DNA of 64,000 nucleotides from Phaseolus vulgaris (lineage: Eukaryota; Streptophyta; Magnoliopsida; Fabales; Fabaceae). This document shows positions 45,986-59,351 of this stretch, one piece after another. The position numbers were made by a program, and so were the translations under genes. The DNA lies in the NCBI RefSeq assembly GCF_000499845.2, contig NC_023754.2, positions 15,079,516 through 15,143,515 of the forward strand, written 5' to 3'. The notes below the pieces were generated by a model that saw only the letters and a program-made list of their open reading frames with translations, did no database searches and was not told the origin of the DNA. Each line of letters begins with the position of its first letter. Position 1 is the first letter of the stretch.

Positions 45986-47520
45986 AGCATTTTTTTAAAC
46001 ATTATAATTTAAAAAATATTTTATTTTTATCCATAAGAATATTGTATTCATATTTTTTTTATGTGCTAACACACTATTATAAATCACAACACGCAAAACA
46101 AACAAGAGTAAACTAGTATTTAAAAAAAAAGAAAAAGATATAAGAATCTAATTCATAGTATTTAAAAAATTCTTATCAACTTAACTCAAGATTTAAGCAT
46201 ACCCACTCACATAATAGTTCATAAATATTAATGGTTCCTACATATATATTTATCCAATTATTATCCATGCAATACTTTCATTGAATTCTCACAACTAAAT
46301 TTTATATCTAAGTGATTTGAACATTAATAAAACTCAAATTCTCTTTTCTTTGATGATCTCACTACTCATGTAAATCCAACAGAGATTCATTTTAAAACTC
46401 AATTTCCCTTAAATAACTAATTTTGAAGCATTCAAAGTAACATTCGTACATTTATTTGGTGATATTAGAATTATAAATAATTAAATCATTTAAACAAATA
46501 AGTAACTAATAAAATGTTAAATTTTGTAGGAATGATTAGTAAAATTAAACGAATTTTGGCCAATAAAGATCATTCTTTCTCATACCTAATTTGTTGAGCA
46601 GAATTTTAATTACTTAGAAAGTTTTTTCACAAATATTTTTATTTTCCACTAGAAAAATCTTATGGAGTGAAATAAAATCTACCGAGTAAAATTCTTGAGA
46701 AAAATCGTCTTCACCCACTGTTCTCAAATTTGCTAAACGACTTAAAATTGTGCAAATAATATATTTAAATCAATTCTAGTTTATATTTTTAAGTATAACT
46801 TTTCTATGCCAAATCAAAAATCTAAATTCTATTATAAGAGTTCAAATTATTATTTGTTATATAATATACACAAATTTCACAATTTAGTCTTTATTCATTC
46901 ATTCCGAATAAAAAAATAAAAGTATAATTTATTTTGACCAAGCCAAAAAAAAAAGTAAACCATACCAACATTTTTTCATACTAACTCAAAATAATTAGTT
47001 TTCTGAAAATTTTCAAAAACTTAACTTTTTTTATTTTACATTAATCTCTGGAAAAAATATTTTTTACCTGTCTAAATTGTCTATAATTTTTTTAGTTTGT
47101 TAGTGGCAAAATAGTCCAAATATTATGTGCATCTTAACAAAAAGAATTCAATTTTATGGAGTTTGGAAAAAGGAAATTGTTTAAGCAAATTCCAATACCA
47201 AAACTTTTTTGCCACAAACAAAAACATGAGAGATTCTACTGGTATACTATACGCTCTATGCGATGTTGTGATTGCGAAAGCGTGTCTTATACAATTCCCA
47301 TGGGACCGTTTATATCAATATTGCTGGACCTATTCATTAATGGGCCTTTGGGCCCAATAAACTCAATACTTACTTGGATATGGGCTCTTTCTTCATAACT
47401 TCTCACGTCTACTACACCCTAATCATCATCATGCACTCTTTCTTCAACCCTCCGCCCCCCTTCTCCGCCGCCGCGTCCTTCCACTTCCCAGCCTTCGACC
47501 TCCCTCTCCACCCGCTCCCA
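45986..47520. repeat. Left copy of a tandem segmental duplication, lacking the SUMO gene
   Basis: This segment is collinear, in blocks, with 47603-51250. Matching blocks: 45996-46080 with 47607-47700 (AAACATTATAATTTAAAAAA); 46439-46545 with 47722-47830 (TAACATTCGTA...GGTGATATTAGAATT); 46790-46965 with 47850-48030 (CTTTTCTATGCCAAATCAAA ... GACCAAGCCAAAAAA); 47157-47226 with 48070-48137 (TTTAAGCAAA...CAATACCAAAAC...GCCACAAACAAAAACA). It then jumps straight to the SUMO upstream region (47245-47402 with 50305-50473: GCGATGTTGTGATTGCGAAA; ATTCATTAATGGGCCT) and to a proline-rich block (47433-47515). The SUMO exons and introns are absent. Differences across the blocks show that the duplication is not recent. 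Confidence 0.85.
47323..47402. promoter_or_regulatory. Orphan copy of the SUMO promoter
   Basis: Contains GCTGGACCTATTCATTAATG, GGGCCTTTGGGCCC (two TGGGCC/GGGCCC site II-like motifs at about 47341-47354) and GGATATGGGCTCTTTCTT, matching 50394-50463 beside the SUMO gene. No SUMO coding sequence follows on the minus strand; the next sequence there is the block that in the right copy lies downstream of SUMO. Confidence 0.7.
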
Positions 47521-48695
47521 TGCAATTTATTTTTGTTAACATAGTCTGAGCCTATTTTAAACCTTATAACAAAAAAATTAAGAGAAGATTTTTTAGATTT
47601 AGAGAAGATTTTTAAACATTATAATTTAAAAAATATTTTATTTTTATCTATAAGAATATTGTATTCATATTTTTTTCATGTGCTAACACACTATTATAAA
47701 TCCACACAAAACAAACATGTGTTAACATTCGTATATTTATTTGGTGATATTAGAATTATAAATAATTAAATCATTTAAACAAATAAGTAACTAATAAAAT
47801 GTTAAATTTTGTATAAATGATTAGTAAAATTAAAATCTGCTAAACGAATTTTTAAGTAAAACTTTTCTATGCCAAATCAAAAATCAAAAATCTATTTTAA
47901 GAGTTCAAATCATTATTTGTTATTATAATATACACAAATTTCACATTTTAGTCTTTATTCCTTCATTCCGAATACAAAAATAAAAGTAATTGATCAAATT
48001 TATTTTGACCAAGCCAAAAAAGTAAACATACCAACATTTTTTTAAGTTCTCATACACATTAATCTCTGAGTTTGGGAAAAGCAAATGGTTTAAGCAAATC
48101 ACAATACCAAAACAACTTTTTCGCCACAAACAAAAACACTTCTTGAACAAATTTATCAAAAACATAAAATAATTTGTTACAGAAAAAGTTGCATGCAGCA
48201 AATTGAATCTCAAACTCAGAACTTCAAAAGTAAATGGCATTTGTTTACTAAAAAACCGAGTATTCATCCAAACACAGGCGCAAAACCTCTACAGATTACA
48301 TTTTGATCGGAAAAGTCTTAAAAAAAATTAAAAATCCACGCTTGCTATCCATATGTTTAGGGTTTATGATAAAACTAAATTTACAAATAGTACATTCACA
48401 GGTTATGGAAGTATGCTTCACTTTTAAGAAAGTGGACATGGGAAAAACACTTGATACTTCAGAAATTGGAAAATATCAGAAACACTCAAAGGTATGACAT
48501 CTTAAGACAAACGAAGCAGAAATAAAACAATCATCCATAATCATATTGACAAAGGAAGCACCACAATGCCTTCAAGATCCAGCAACAAAGGCTGTATAGC
48601 AGATAATAAAATATGTATCACATGTCTTACCTAGCTCTATGTTAAACTAATTCTACTTATAATTCCTTCAAAGACAAGTCTGGAGGATACATCCA

Positions 48696-50242
<1,547 letters not shown>

Positions 50243-50473
50243 CCTCTAACTCTATTGACAAACGCTTCTTCTTCCTTTGGTTACCGCCGACAAAAGCTCT
50301 GTGTATACGCTCTCTGCGATATTGTAATTGCGAAAGCGTGTTTTATACAATTCCATTGGACCGTTTATATTCCTTCCTTAGCGTCTGACGTTGCTGGACC
50401 TATTCATTAATGGGCCTGGGCCAATAAACCCAATGCTTACCTGGATATGGGCTCTTTCTTTATAACTTCTCAC
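50243..50473 (-). promoter_or_regulatory. SUMO promoter with tandem site II motifs
   Basis: Upstream of the minus-strand SUMO ATG. Two directly adjacent TGGGCC motifs (50411-50416 and 50417-50422) and a TATGGGCTC (50445-50453) are site II elements (TGGGCY), typical of constitutively expressed plant genes and bound by TCP factors. No clear TATA box. The same block occurs without its gene at 47245-47402. Confidence 0.6.
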
Positions 50474-50898
50474 CACTCTTTCTTCCTACACCTTCATACC
50501 TTCTTGTGTCACCCCATACTAAATATGAAAATGCCATTTTTTTTTCACCTCTTTGATTTGAAATAATAAGTCTATGGATTATTACATAATTCGGAAGTCA
50601 ATTTTATATTTAGAAAAGACTTCGGATTATATAATCTGGAAGTTAATAACACATCTGAAAAAAAACTTCCGAATTACATAATTCGGAAGCTAATCTTATG
50701 TATAGAAAAGACTTTCGGATTATGTAATCTGGAAGCTAATCACAAAAGACTTCCAGATTACATAAATTCGAAAATTAATTTTGAATCAAAAAAAGACTTC
50801 CAGATTATATAATCCAAAATATTGAAAATGATATTTTTGAAATAAGAAAATTTTATGGAGATGACCAAGAAGGTATGGAGGTGCACGAAGAAGCAGCC
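50474..50898. mobile_element. Non-autonomous Mutator-like element, copy 4, with palindrome array
   Basis: A 425-bp insertion with a perfect 9-bp target duplication ACTTCTCAC (50465-50473 and 50899-50907). Terminal inverted repeats extend about 35 bases with mismatches. The left end starts CACTCTTTCTTCCTACACCT and the inverted right end starts GGCTGCTTCTTCGTGCACCT; both continue CATACCTTCTTG. The interior is an array of about six palindromes of the type CTTCCGGATTATATAATCCG GAAG, decayed individually (for example CTTCCGAATTACATAATTCG). The paralogous site at 47394-47402 (AACTTCTCACGTCTACTACA) carries the target once without the element, confirming the boundaries. Confidence 0.88.
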
Positions 50899-50907
50899 AC
50901 TTCTCAC

Positions 50908-51345
50908 GCCTACTACACTGAATTCGACTTCAAATCTTCATCTTTTTCAAATCTCTCTCTGCACTCATCCCAAACCCAATCTCACCTAATCCCAAACCCA
51001 ATCTCTGCATTCATCCTCCCTTCGACATGCACTCCTTCTTCAACCCTCCGCCCACTTCCCGGCCTTCGACCTCCCTCTCCACCCCCACCACCGCTCCTTC
51101 TCCTACCCCACCCAGCCCATCCCTCCGCCCCTTCGTCAAACCCTAACCCTTCATCTTCATACCCTCCGCTCTTCTCCGCCACCGCGCCCCTCCACTTCCC
51201 GACCTTCGACCTCCCTCTCCACCCCTCTCCCTCTCCTATCCAACCCAGCCCATCCCTCCGCCCCTTCGTCAAACCCTAACCCTAACCATTCATCCTCAAA
51301 CCCTCTGCCCCTTCATCAAACCCTAACCATTCATCCTCAAACCCT
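50908..51345 (+). pseudogene. Proline-rich, GC-rich gene-fragment block with internal duplication
   Basis: An open frame runs to 51279 but its start lies inside the MULE, so the nominal 134-codon protein is not a real gene product. The block itself is duplicated internally: 51030-51145 and about 51165-51275 share CTTCGACCTCCCTCTCCACC and CATCCCTCCGCCCCTTCGTC. A related single unit occurs at 47433-47515 in the left duplicate, where ATGCACTCTTTCTTCAACCC opens MHSFFNPPPPFSAAASFHFP. It may be the first exon of an ancestral gene divergent from SUMO, now broken. Two AAACCCTAACCCTAACC telo-box-like runs lie at 51272-51288 and nearby. No protein family recognised. Confidence 0.4.
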
Positions 51346-51660
51346 CTTCCGCTCTATCGGAGATGCATCCTGTTGTATCTTGAGTTTCTTTTAAACGTAT
51401 CTTTCTTTGAACGAAACTTCGACTTACATAAAATAAAGATTATTGCGATACTTAACATATGGAATAGTCTATATTGAGCGGGTTTAAGAACAGTTGAATC
51501 CAAGCTGAATCCAAACTGGCCGGAGCCGTGAAGGAAAATCTGCTGCCCTTTTGGATTCCCGATGTATCCGGATTCTATTTTCATTTTGAAACTGTAAAAA
51601 GTAAACCATTACAAAGATTGCTTATAGAACTTATTTATGCATAGAGATCGCATTCTCTCT
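51346..51660. repeat. Unclassified dispersed repeat, copy A
   Basis: Shares with 63660-63890 a series of blocks in the same order: CACGG(C/T)TCCGGC, an ATTTTCAT / ATTTCATTATG block, GAAACT(G/A)T, and TTGCTTA followed by ACTTATTTAT. The minus strand holds an open frame of 76 codons (51584-51354) with no recognised domain. Probably part of a decayed transposon. Confidence 0.35.
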
Positions 51661-52011
51661 TTCTTATTAAGTTGAATGGAAAATATAGAATTAATGTATA
51701 AAATTTAATTATTTAATTTTTTTTTAAAATTTAAATTATTTTATGAAATGATATTATCTTTTATTTAATACACCCATTTATTCTAAATTTTAATATAGTT
51801 AAATAAGATGAGTTAATTTTTAACAACTTTTAACATACTTAAAATTTATTGAATAAATGAATAATTATAAAGAAATTATGTTAAATTAGATTTTATTTAT
51901 AATTTAAACTTTAAATATTTTGGATTTTATTGTAAATAAAATATTGAAAGAAGTTATTATCATCTTTTTTATGTAAAAAATAAATTTTTAATTTATGTTA
52001 TATTTTAATAT
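51661..52011. other. Intergenic AT-rich DNA
   Basis: Nothing recognised. Confidence 0.4.
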
Positions 52012-52300
52012 TTAAATTAATGATAATTTAATATAAAAAAACTTAAGCACATTGAAATCAAACATATCATTGTGCATAGAACTTTTAGACGAACTTCTCA
52101 CTAGACAAGTAAGATCTTTAATGATCGTAGAAACATCAATTTTAACATGAAATCTAGCGTAATTCATCATACGCCATATCATCCAAATAGAAAAAGTTAT
52201 CACAACAAGCTTAATCAAATTAACCAAAGGACCACTGTTACTCTTAATAAAAGAAAGAAAATTATCTACATTAGAAAAATAAGAATTAAGAAAATTTTGT
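52012..52300 (-). pseudogene. LINE 3' coding fragment
   Basis: The minus-strand frame reads MVNLIKLVVITFSIWMIWRM and then MNYARFHVKIDVS. A hydrophobic segment followed by WxxWRxRN is the pattern that follows the zinc-binding domain in plant LINE ORF2 proteins. It is similar in position and style to VREIWCHRNKVIFKG in the 18 kb LINE. No target duplication identified. Dead fragment. Confidence 0.45.
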
Positions 52301-55300
52301 TGAACCTAACTCCAAATACGACAATTATCAGTAATATAAAATAACAAAATATAGTATATAATAATAAATTTTATACATGAGATACATCTTATATGGACTT
52401 CAAAAAAATGAAGATGTAAGAATAGTGTGATATAAGAATTGTGTGATAAGGTATTATGTGATATAAGAATAGTGTTTTATATGGTAATATAAGTGTGTAG
52501 AATAATTAACAAGTAGTAATTATATTTCATGGATGTTTAAATTTTAAGTGATTTAATACATGTTTGTAGTGTATGTATTGTTTAACTTTTAATTATAATG
52601 GGTTATTTGTGTCTAAGTTTATGGAGTGAGAGTATTCATAAGCAAATACAAGTTTTATTCAAAATTGTAAAAGGTGAGGATTGGAATTTATGCATGAGGA
52701 ACATGTGTATTTTAGAATTATATCAACCATAATTGTAAAGAAAGTTATTAAGTTGAGAATGTGGATTGATAAGTTTACATGAACATATCATATTTTGAAG
52801 TGTAATGGTCCAATAACTTATGAGTTAATTTTACCATCACTTATAGCAAACTTGCATAACATGTTTCGTTGGTATATTAATTTTGGAAATGTTCCAAGTC
52901 AAACATAAAACCTGATGTGATTCAAGTTTAAAAAAAACTTACTGTATGAGGCTAACCTAATATATACAGATGATTAACATATGAACTTTATGAAGTTGTT
53001 GAAAAAAGACATAGATATCAATTTAGTTGAAGAGATTTAGGATGATAGAATTAATCATGTTATCTAGGAACTTAAACAGAAGACAGAAGACGTTGAATAT
53101 CCGTAACTCTTCTTTAGTATGTAAACTTTTTAGTAGAAAATATTTGTAATTGAGAAGAATGTTAAAACTTGTGTTTTAGGTCCAAGTATTGAAAAAAATT
53201 AACAATTGGTAATTAAATTTAATGCATGTTTGAAATGTAGGCAATCTAGTACGTGTTTGCAATGTATGTGTTTTGGTTTTAATTCAAAGTAGAATGAGTT
53301 AATTGTGTTTAAGCTCATGGAGTGAAAGAGTTCAAATGATTAAATAGTAAAAACATACTATAACTTTTAGTTTTAGACTTTTCTTTAGACTTCGTCAAGT
53401 AAGAAGAAGTTATGACTAAGAGTGAAATTAGTTGATATAGGGTTATAATAAATTTTTTTAGAAATTCTTGTTCACAAAACATTGTCAATTTCTCCTTCTC
53501 TTCTTCAAACAAATTATTTTCTCACTCTTCCTTTATAAAATCCAAAATCAAACCTCTTCTCCATTCCTTTGAAAAATTCAGTCTACAAGATATTTAGAAA
53601 AATAGTTGAAGGCATCAATAATGAATTTTGCTTTGGTAAGTTCTATCTTGTGTTATTGTCTTCTTAGTTTCATCAATTTTCTACATAGAAAAACACATGT
53701 ATGGAGTTAAGGTTTGAAGAATTAAATTAGTTTTAGTTGTTTTTTAATATGATTTGATTAACGAGCTTCAATGGTATTATGTTTCAAAATTTTCTCATCA
53801 TTCTAGTTTATGTGAAGCATGAGAAAATTAAAATAGGAAAGTTCGTAAAATTTTAAATTTCAATTGAAGTTAATTATGAAATGTGAAATTCAAAGACTTT
53901 AAAATTTGTAAATTTTTGTATTTTAAATGGTATAATTAAAAACACAAAATTTGTATTCCAAAATTTTATAATCCGAAATACAAAAGTTGTATTATGCATT
54001 TTTCAATCTAAAATAGAAAAATAGAATATATTTAGATTTTATAATCCACAATATATTATATTATAGATTGCACATTTTATAATACAAAATTTTATATTTC
54101 TGATTATAGAATTTGAAATAGATAATTTTGATATTTTTAAAAATATAAAAATAAAATAAAAAAAATCACGAGATTTAATCACCCGTAATAAATACAACAA
54201 TTTGTTTAAATATTAAAAAACCAAATTGTCACCTCTTATTACATTAAAGTAATGAGTGGTTCCTCACTCCAGCACTTGCCCTAATTCTAATCAATAATTT
54301 TATCAACAAAATAATATTGCAGTAGACTTGACCCTCTAAAGGGAGGAAGTAACTTTTAAAAATAAAATCATATTTATTATTATTTAAAACTAAAATTTAA
54401 AATCATGATAAGGTTTTGCTCTCTAAAATATTGTTCAAACATTAGTAATTGAGATAAGTTTTGCAGTATTTTAATTTATTTTGATTCACTTATATTTTTA
54501 AAATTTATTTAAAAGAATAAAAATATTACGACTAAAAGAAAAATATGAAGATGCAATTAATATTATCTAAAAAGATGATGTTATACTTTATTTATGATTA
54601 TTTAAATTTAAAAAAAATTAAAATCGATTTTTCACAATTAATATGAAGCTCATAAGAAGGTATGGAAGTGAAAAGAGAATTTCTCATAAATTATTACATG
54701 TTAAGTATAAGAATAATAATATATATATATACTTTTATTCAATAAATATAAAACTAAACTTAATATAAATATTAAACTCTATTGTCTACACATATGCAAG
54801 TAGCGCCTCATGTATTCCCTTTCCCAGTCAATATAGTGTAATAAATATAGTGTAATAATGACTTACCAAAATGTTCTTGAAATAATTATTTTATTAAAAG
54901 ATTCGTACTTAAAAATACAACTTCTGTTTATATATATATAATTCATATTCATGTATAACTTTAGGATTGTTTTTATTTTAAATTTCATGACTTCAGGAAT
55001 TTCTTTTTTCCAAAAAAACTAATTACTATTTTCAAAATTATACTTCTTCTTCAAATCAAATTATTTTAAATTATTTTATTGCGACTAATTTTTTAAACTT
55101 TCATTAGTTTGGTAATACAATTTATTTTCAAATTAAAATATTATAAATAAATTTTGATAAATTTAAAATATAAAGTGTTTTCAAATAAATATTATGTTTT
55201 TAAACAACATGAACATTTTGACTAATATTATATCTTCTTATATTTTTTTATGAACTAACATTCTTATTAGTAAAAATAAGTTCTATTTTAAAATAAACAT

Positions 55301-56337
55301 AAATTCGGAGACGGGTAATTAAAAATATATTATATCAGTGTATCTATTAAATAAAGTCATTGAAAAGTTATTTCAATTAAGTTTTGTTAAACACGACTTT
55401 TGTTTTTTATTTTTATTAAAAGACAAACACAGACAACTTTTGCTTTTTTTATTTATTTATTAAAAGACAAAAACAGACCACTTTTGTTTTTTTAAATTAA
55501 AAGTAAAAACAGAAGACATGAGATAAATGTTTATAAGGACATGTTGATTTGAGTACTTTTTTAAAGCTTACTCGTTTATCTCCCAATTTACTGTCATGAA
55601 ATGCATGCATTATTATATCAAAAAGCTGTTCTCAGCGTTGTGGGTACATCTTGTTTGTCTGGAATTTGCTTCATAGACATCCTTAAATACTATAACATGA
55701 TTAAATTTGTTGTCTATGAATCTATTCTACTTATACACATCTAACTATATATGCAATTGACCGAGAAAGATGCATAAATGCTTGTGTCTAAATGTTATGC
55801 TCTGTATGTAAACTATACATAATCCAGGTACTCCAGAAAAAAATGAAATGCAAGCATGCAAGTATAATACACCTGCAACAAAAAGAGCTTCTGGTTTCCA
55901 GTCTCTACTGTTTCAAGTTTCAACTTTGTTCTTTTGAACTATTGTACTTTAACTATATACGATTAATTTTCATTCCCTTTCAGTGGTAGAATTAACTGGT
56001 TTCTCCATAAACCTTACATACATCTTCCATTCTGTTCTAGAATTGTCTACAGTATATTCAAATCAATTTTACCAATATTACTAGTATGGCTTGTTTTGAA
56101 GCAAGGAGTGACTCAATGTAAATTAGCACTTAAGGTGCCAACTAAGAGTAATAACTGATCTGTTGAACCTTGAGGCCATGATGGTCGACCTTACCAGTTA
56201 GTTCAACATGATGGTCCTCCACATTTTGTTTCAACAATTTTAATGCTTGCATAAAGAGAAACATTGAGGTTAGTGTAGAGAGAGACAGAGAGAACACGGG
56301 CTTAAGATTTTGGACTAAATACTATGCACAATGAGGA
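52301..56337. other. Intergenic AT-rich DNA with weak direct repeats
   Basis: Two segments, about 52500-52640 and 53200-53335, resemble each other in direct orientation (ATGTTTG(T/C)A(G/A)TGTATGT; GTTTAAGCTCATGGAGTGA against GTCTAAGTTTATGGAGTGA), roughly 70 percent by eye, about 700 bases apart. The sequence between them has no intact frame. Around 55390-55510 a block of the type ACTTTTGTTTTT...TTAAAAGACAAA-ACAGAC occurs three times in tandem. No gene recognised; a (TA)n run lies near 54720. Confidence 0.4.
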
Positions 56338-56346
56338 AACAAGTAA

Positions 56347-56821
56347 GGCTCATTCTCCCTCCACCATATCAATTCAGATCTGCACTCAACACACTCACCT
56401 GAAATGTCCATTTTGTCTTTAATGATTTTAAATTTGTCTTCTGGATTTTCATATCCGTAAGTCAAATTACAAAGTTCCAGATATACAAATCTGAAACTAA
56501 TATGTCACTTCCAGATTTCACATAAATGACCTTCCGAATGTCAAGATCCGTAAACAAACATAAATGAGTTATGGATCTCAATCCTCAGTACCATTTACAG
56601 CACACCATTCCGAATATGAAAATCCAGAACTTATTACTCACTTCCGAATATGACCATCCAGCAACTTAAATAAAATATAAAAATGACATTCTGGATTTCA
56701 AAATTCGGAATCTATAAAAATGATTTATGGATATTGAAATCCGTAAGCAAATGCGTGAAAAGGACAAAATGGAATTTTAAAATTTTTGTTGGGTGCGAGT
56801 CGGGTGCAGGAAGCAATTTAC
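56347..56821. mobile_element. Non-autonomous Mutator-like element, copy 3, with palindrome array
   Basis: A 475-bp insertion with a perfect 9-bp target duplication AACAAGTAA (56338-56346 and 56822-56830). It begins GGCTCATTCTCCCTCCACCA and ends GGGTGCAGGAAGCAATTTAC. It is collinear with copy 1 (2709-3219) along its length, sharing CCATATCAATTCAGA, CACTCAACACACT, TGAAATGTC and CATATCCGTAAGTCAAATTA, but a short internal segment is missing. The palindromes are more decayed than in copy 2 (TTCTGGATTTTCATATCCGT, TTCCGAATATGAAAATCCAG). Confidence 0.85.
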
Positions 56822-56830
56822 AACAAGTAA

Positions 56831-59351
56831 ACACATGTCATAAATATAGAGGGCCGAAAAATTTGCTTCATATTAATTTAAAACCCCCTAACAATTGCGC
56901 CAGATGATCGCGTTTTCATATCTTTAATTCTCCCGCTAAATCTCGTAGCGTGTTCTAACCAATAAGAGTGCCAATAGTTTGACATATCTTACAAATCACT
57001 TATATAATATTTGATTGGATCTAAATATTATAATTACAAAATTATCTTTTAGTGTGTTAGATGCTATTCTTAATAAAAGATAGGTTGCCAAATGGTGATG
57101 GTTCTCAAAATATCTTTTTTTGAATCAAATAAAAAACTACTAAATTAACGTTCTAGTATCCAAAATATCCTTAGGAAATTAGCTTCAATCCTCCCTCTTC
57201 CTAACGATCTTCTTTGGGAGAAGCAATCAATATATAGCAGTAAAAAGAGGACTGTTTTCTGTACATATGTATATATGCAGCTAAACCGAAGGTCAAAGCA
57301 CTCCACTGGTTAAAATAGCCAATCCTAGATGTGTGAACTTCACAATTCTTAACACAAGAATACTGTAAAATTAAACAGATATATCTCGGATTATATTGAG
57401 ATAGCTAGGACAACAGAGTAAACTAACAGATTAATTTCAGTCCACCTCAAGGGAAGCAATGAAGGATACAAATATTAAACACAAACAGTTAAATAATGTT
57501 GGCATTGGGTCACCAATCTAATTTGTTCAATGGAACTCAACCCAAAGTAGCATGCTTAAAGCTTGTAAGTGAAGGTCCAAAATAAAATAATCAAATAGTA
57601 ACAAATAAAGCTGAACAAAATCAAAAGTACCAATTCTTCACCATATGCACTTTCACCACCTCTAAAAAATTCAAGATAGCATCCATCAATTAGACTAGGA
57701 AGAAAACCTACAGAAGTCTTGATCGAACGTGATTGTGATTTTATGACATATAACTATATGATTGGCAGGATATATTTTGTGAATTAATTTGGTTAGACCC
57801 ATAGTTTGAATAAGAAAATGTTATCTCTAAATTTTTAAAAACCAAACCTTCTCGTATATAACAAAACAATTGGTTGGAGCATATAGGATGGACTAGTGTA
57901 CCATATAACTTCAACCTACATAATCAACTGTTGAAGCAAAGACCAACGCACTCATGTTAGGAATAGGATCCATTGAATGATGTGTACAACTAGATAAACT
58001 TTATAGTAACTCCTCAAACCAGTTGCTGAATTATAGCCATAGTAAATCACCGCATTAGAATTTACAGAAAATTTCTTTATTAACATATGATAAACATGAG
58101 ATTATTTATTTGGCGGAAGATTCAATTTCGTGTAAAATTAAATTTGATTTCCTATGGCTTCAATGGGTCCAAAACCTCATCATATAATCATGCTAGACCA
58201 AAGCATGCATTTTAACTTTCAAAAGAATAATGAACCAATAATTACCCTAAAAGAGCTTCCTGGACCAAATCTTAGTTGACAGGGCCTATCGCAAAAGTCA
58301 AATGCCTAGAATAGAACCCTTGTTGGAGATCAAGAATGCAGGCGTATCAATGAATTCAGGCATTAATACTAGAGATGACAATTGAAGATTTAATAAGATC
58401 CAATCGCATTCAGGTGGTGCTAACCGCTATGTTCATCCCTGAAAAAATTATCACCAAATTATCCTTTCATATTTACCATTGTAAAGAGGTAATGGAAATA
58501 AATAACACTGCAAAGCAAAATGCACTCAAAATAGTAATTTATTTATAGTTTCCCTCGCATGCACACAAAATTGAATTCAGAATTCTTTCCCAATATCCAT
58601 GCATATACATTAATGACATGACAATATTCTATAAACATTAATACCAATACCATGTAATAAGATTATATGATTAGTTGATCAATGATCAGTTATTAAATAT
58701 AAAAAATGAAAACAAACATGTATTGTCGTCAATAAGGTGCAATAGAAATTAAAACTGAGCTACTAAGAAACAAACCACCGTTAGAAAAATTGAAGGTGAT
58801 GGAACTGGAAGAATTTCCTGATAATAATATAAGATTGTTCTTATATAACATTACAACTTGACATTTTTCTACATCGGTAAAAAATATAAAAAGCTTTTGA
58901 ATATGTACAATCATAATTCAAATTTACCTTAAGGTATAAATTGCCTCTGCCAAAATATTGAACAGCATATCACAAACAATATTTAGCCCCAATTTCCCTG
59001 CAATTTTTGTGAGAATATTTTTCGACACTTCCATTCAAAGCTCAAACCAGCTCATTCAATGTCAAGTATTGATCAATGAACTCAGAGCATACTTGTCTCA
59101 TAGTCCAAAACATCTTGAATTGCATTGCTATCACAAGAATTTTTCATCAACGTAATGCTGTAACTTGTACTCCAGACGTAGTATCCTTGTGCTACACATC
59201 TGCTTTAATACTAGGGAGTCATGAACCGTATCATGGCTTTTTCCTTTGTTTCAAAAATCTTTTAGAATGGATACAAGTGCATATTCCATTGCTAGCACCC
59301 TTCCTTTTAGAAACAGTTAAAAGTACAGCAGATAACCATTTGATTGAGACT
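56831..59351. other. 3' flank of the PPR gene and intergenic DNA
   Basis: Less AT-extreme than other gaps. It probably includes the 3' UTR of the minus-strand PPR gene (below 59352), possibly with 3' UTR introns, which PPR genes often have. No further coding exon recognised on either strand. Confidence 0.4.

Noticed and set aside
47127..47398. Two overlapping plus-strand frames of 77-80 codons in the orphan SUMO promoter.
   Set aside because: Noncoding promoter sequence; the parallel region at 50180-50410 is the antisense of SUMO exon 1 plus promoter.
50982..51272. Glycine/arginine-rich frame on the opposite strand of the same block.
   Set aside because: Shadow of the GC-rich proline codons on the plus strand.
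50875..51279. A 134-codon frame with a proline-rich C-terminal part.
   Set aside because: Its start lies inside the MULE insertion, and the rest is a duplicated low-complexity block, so it is not an ancestral gene product.
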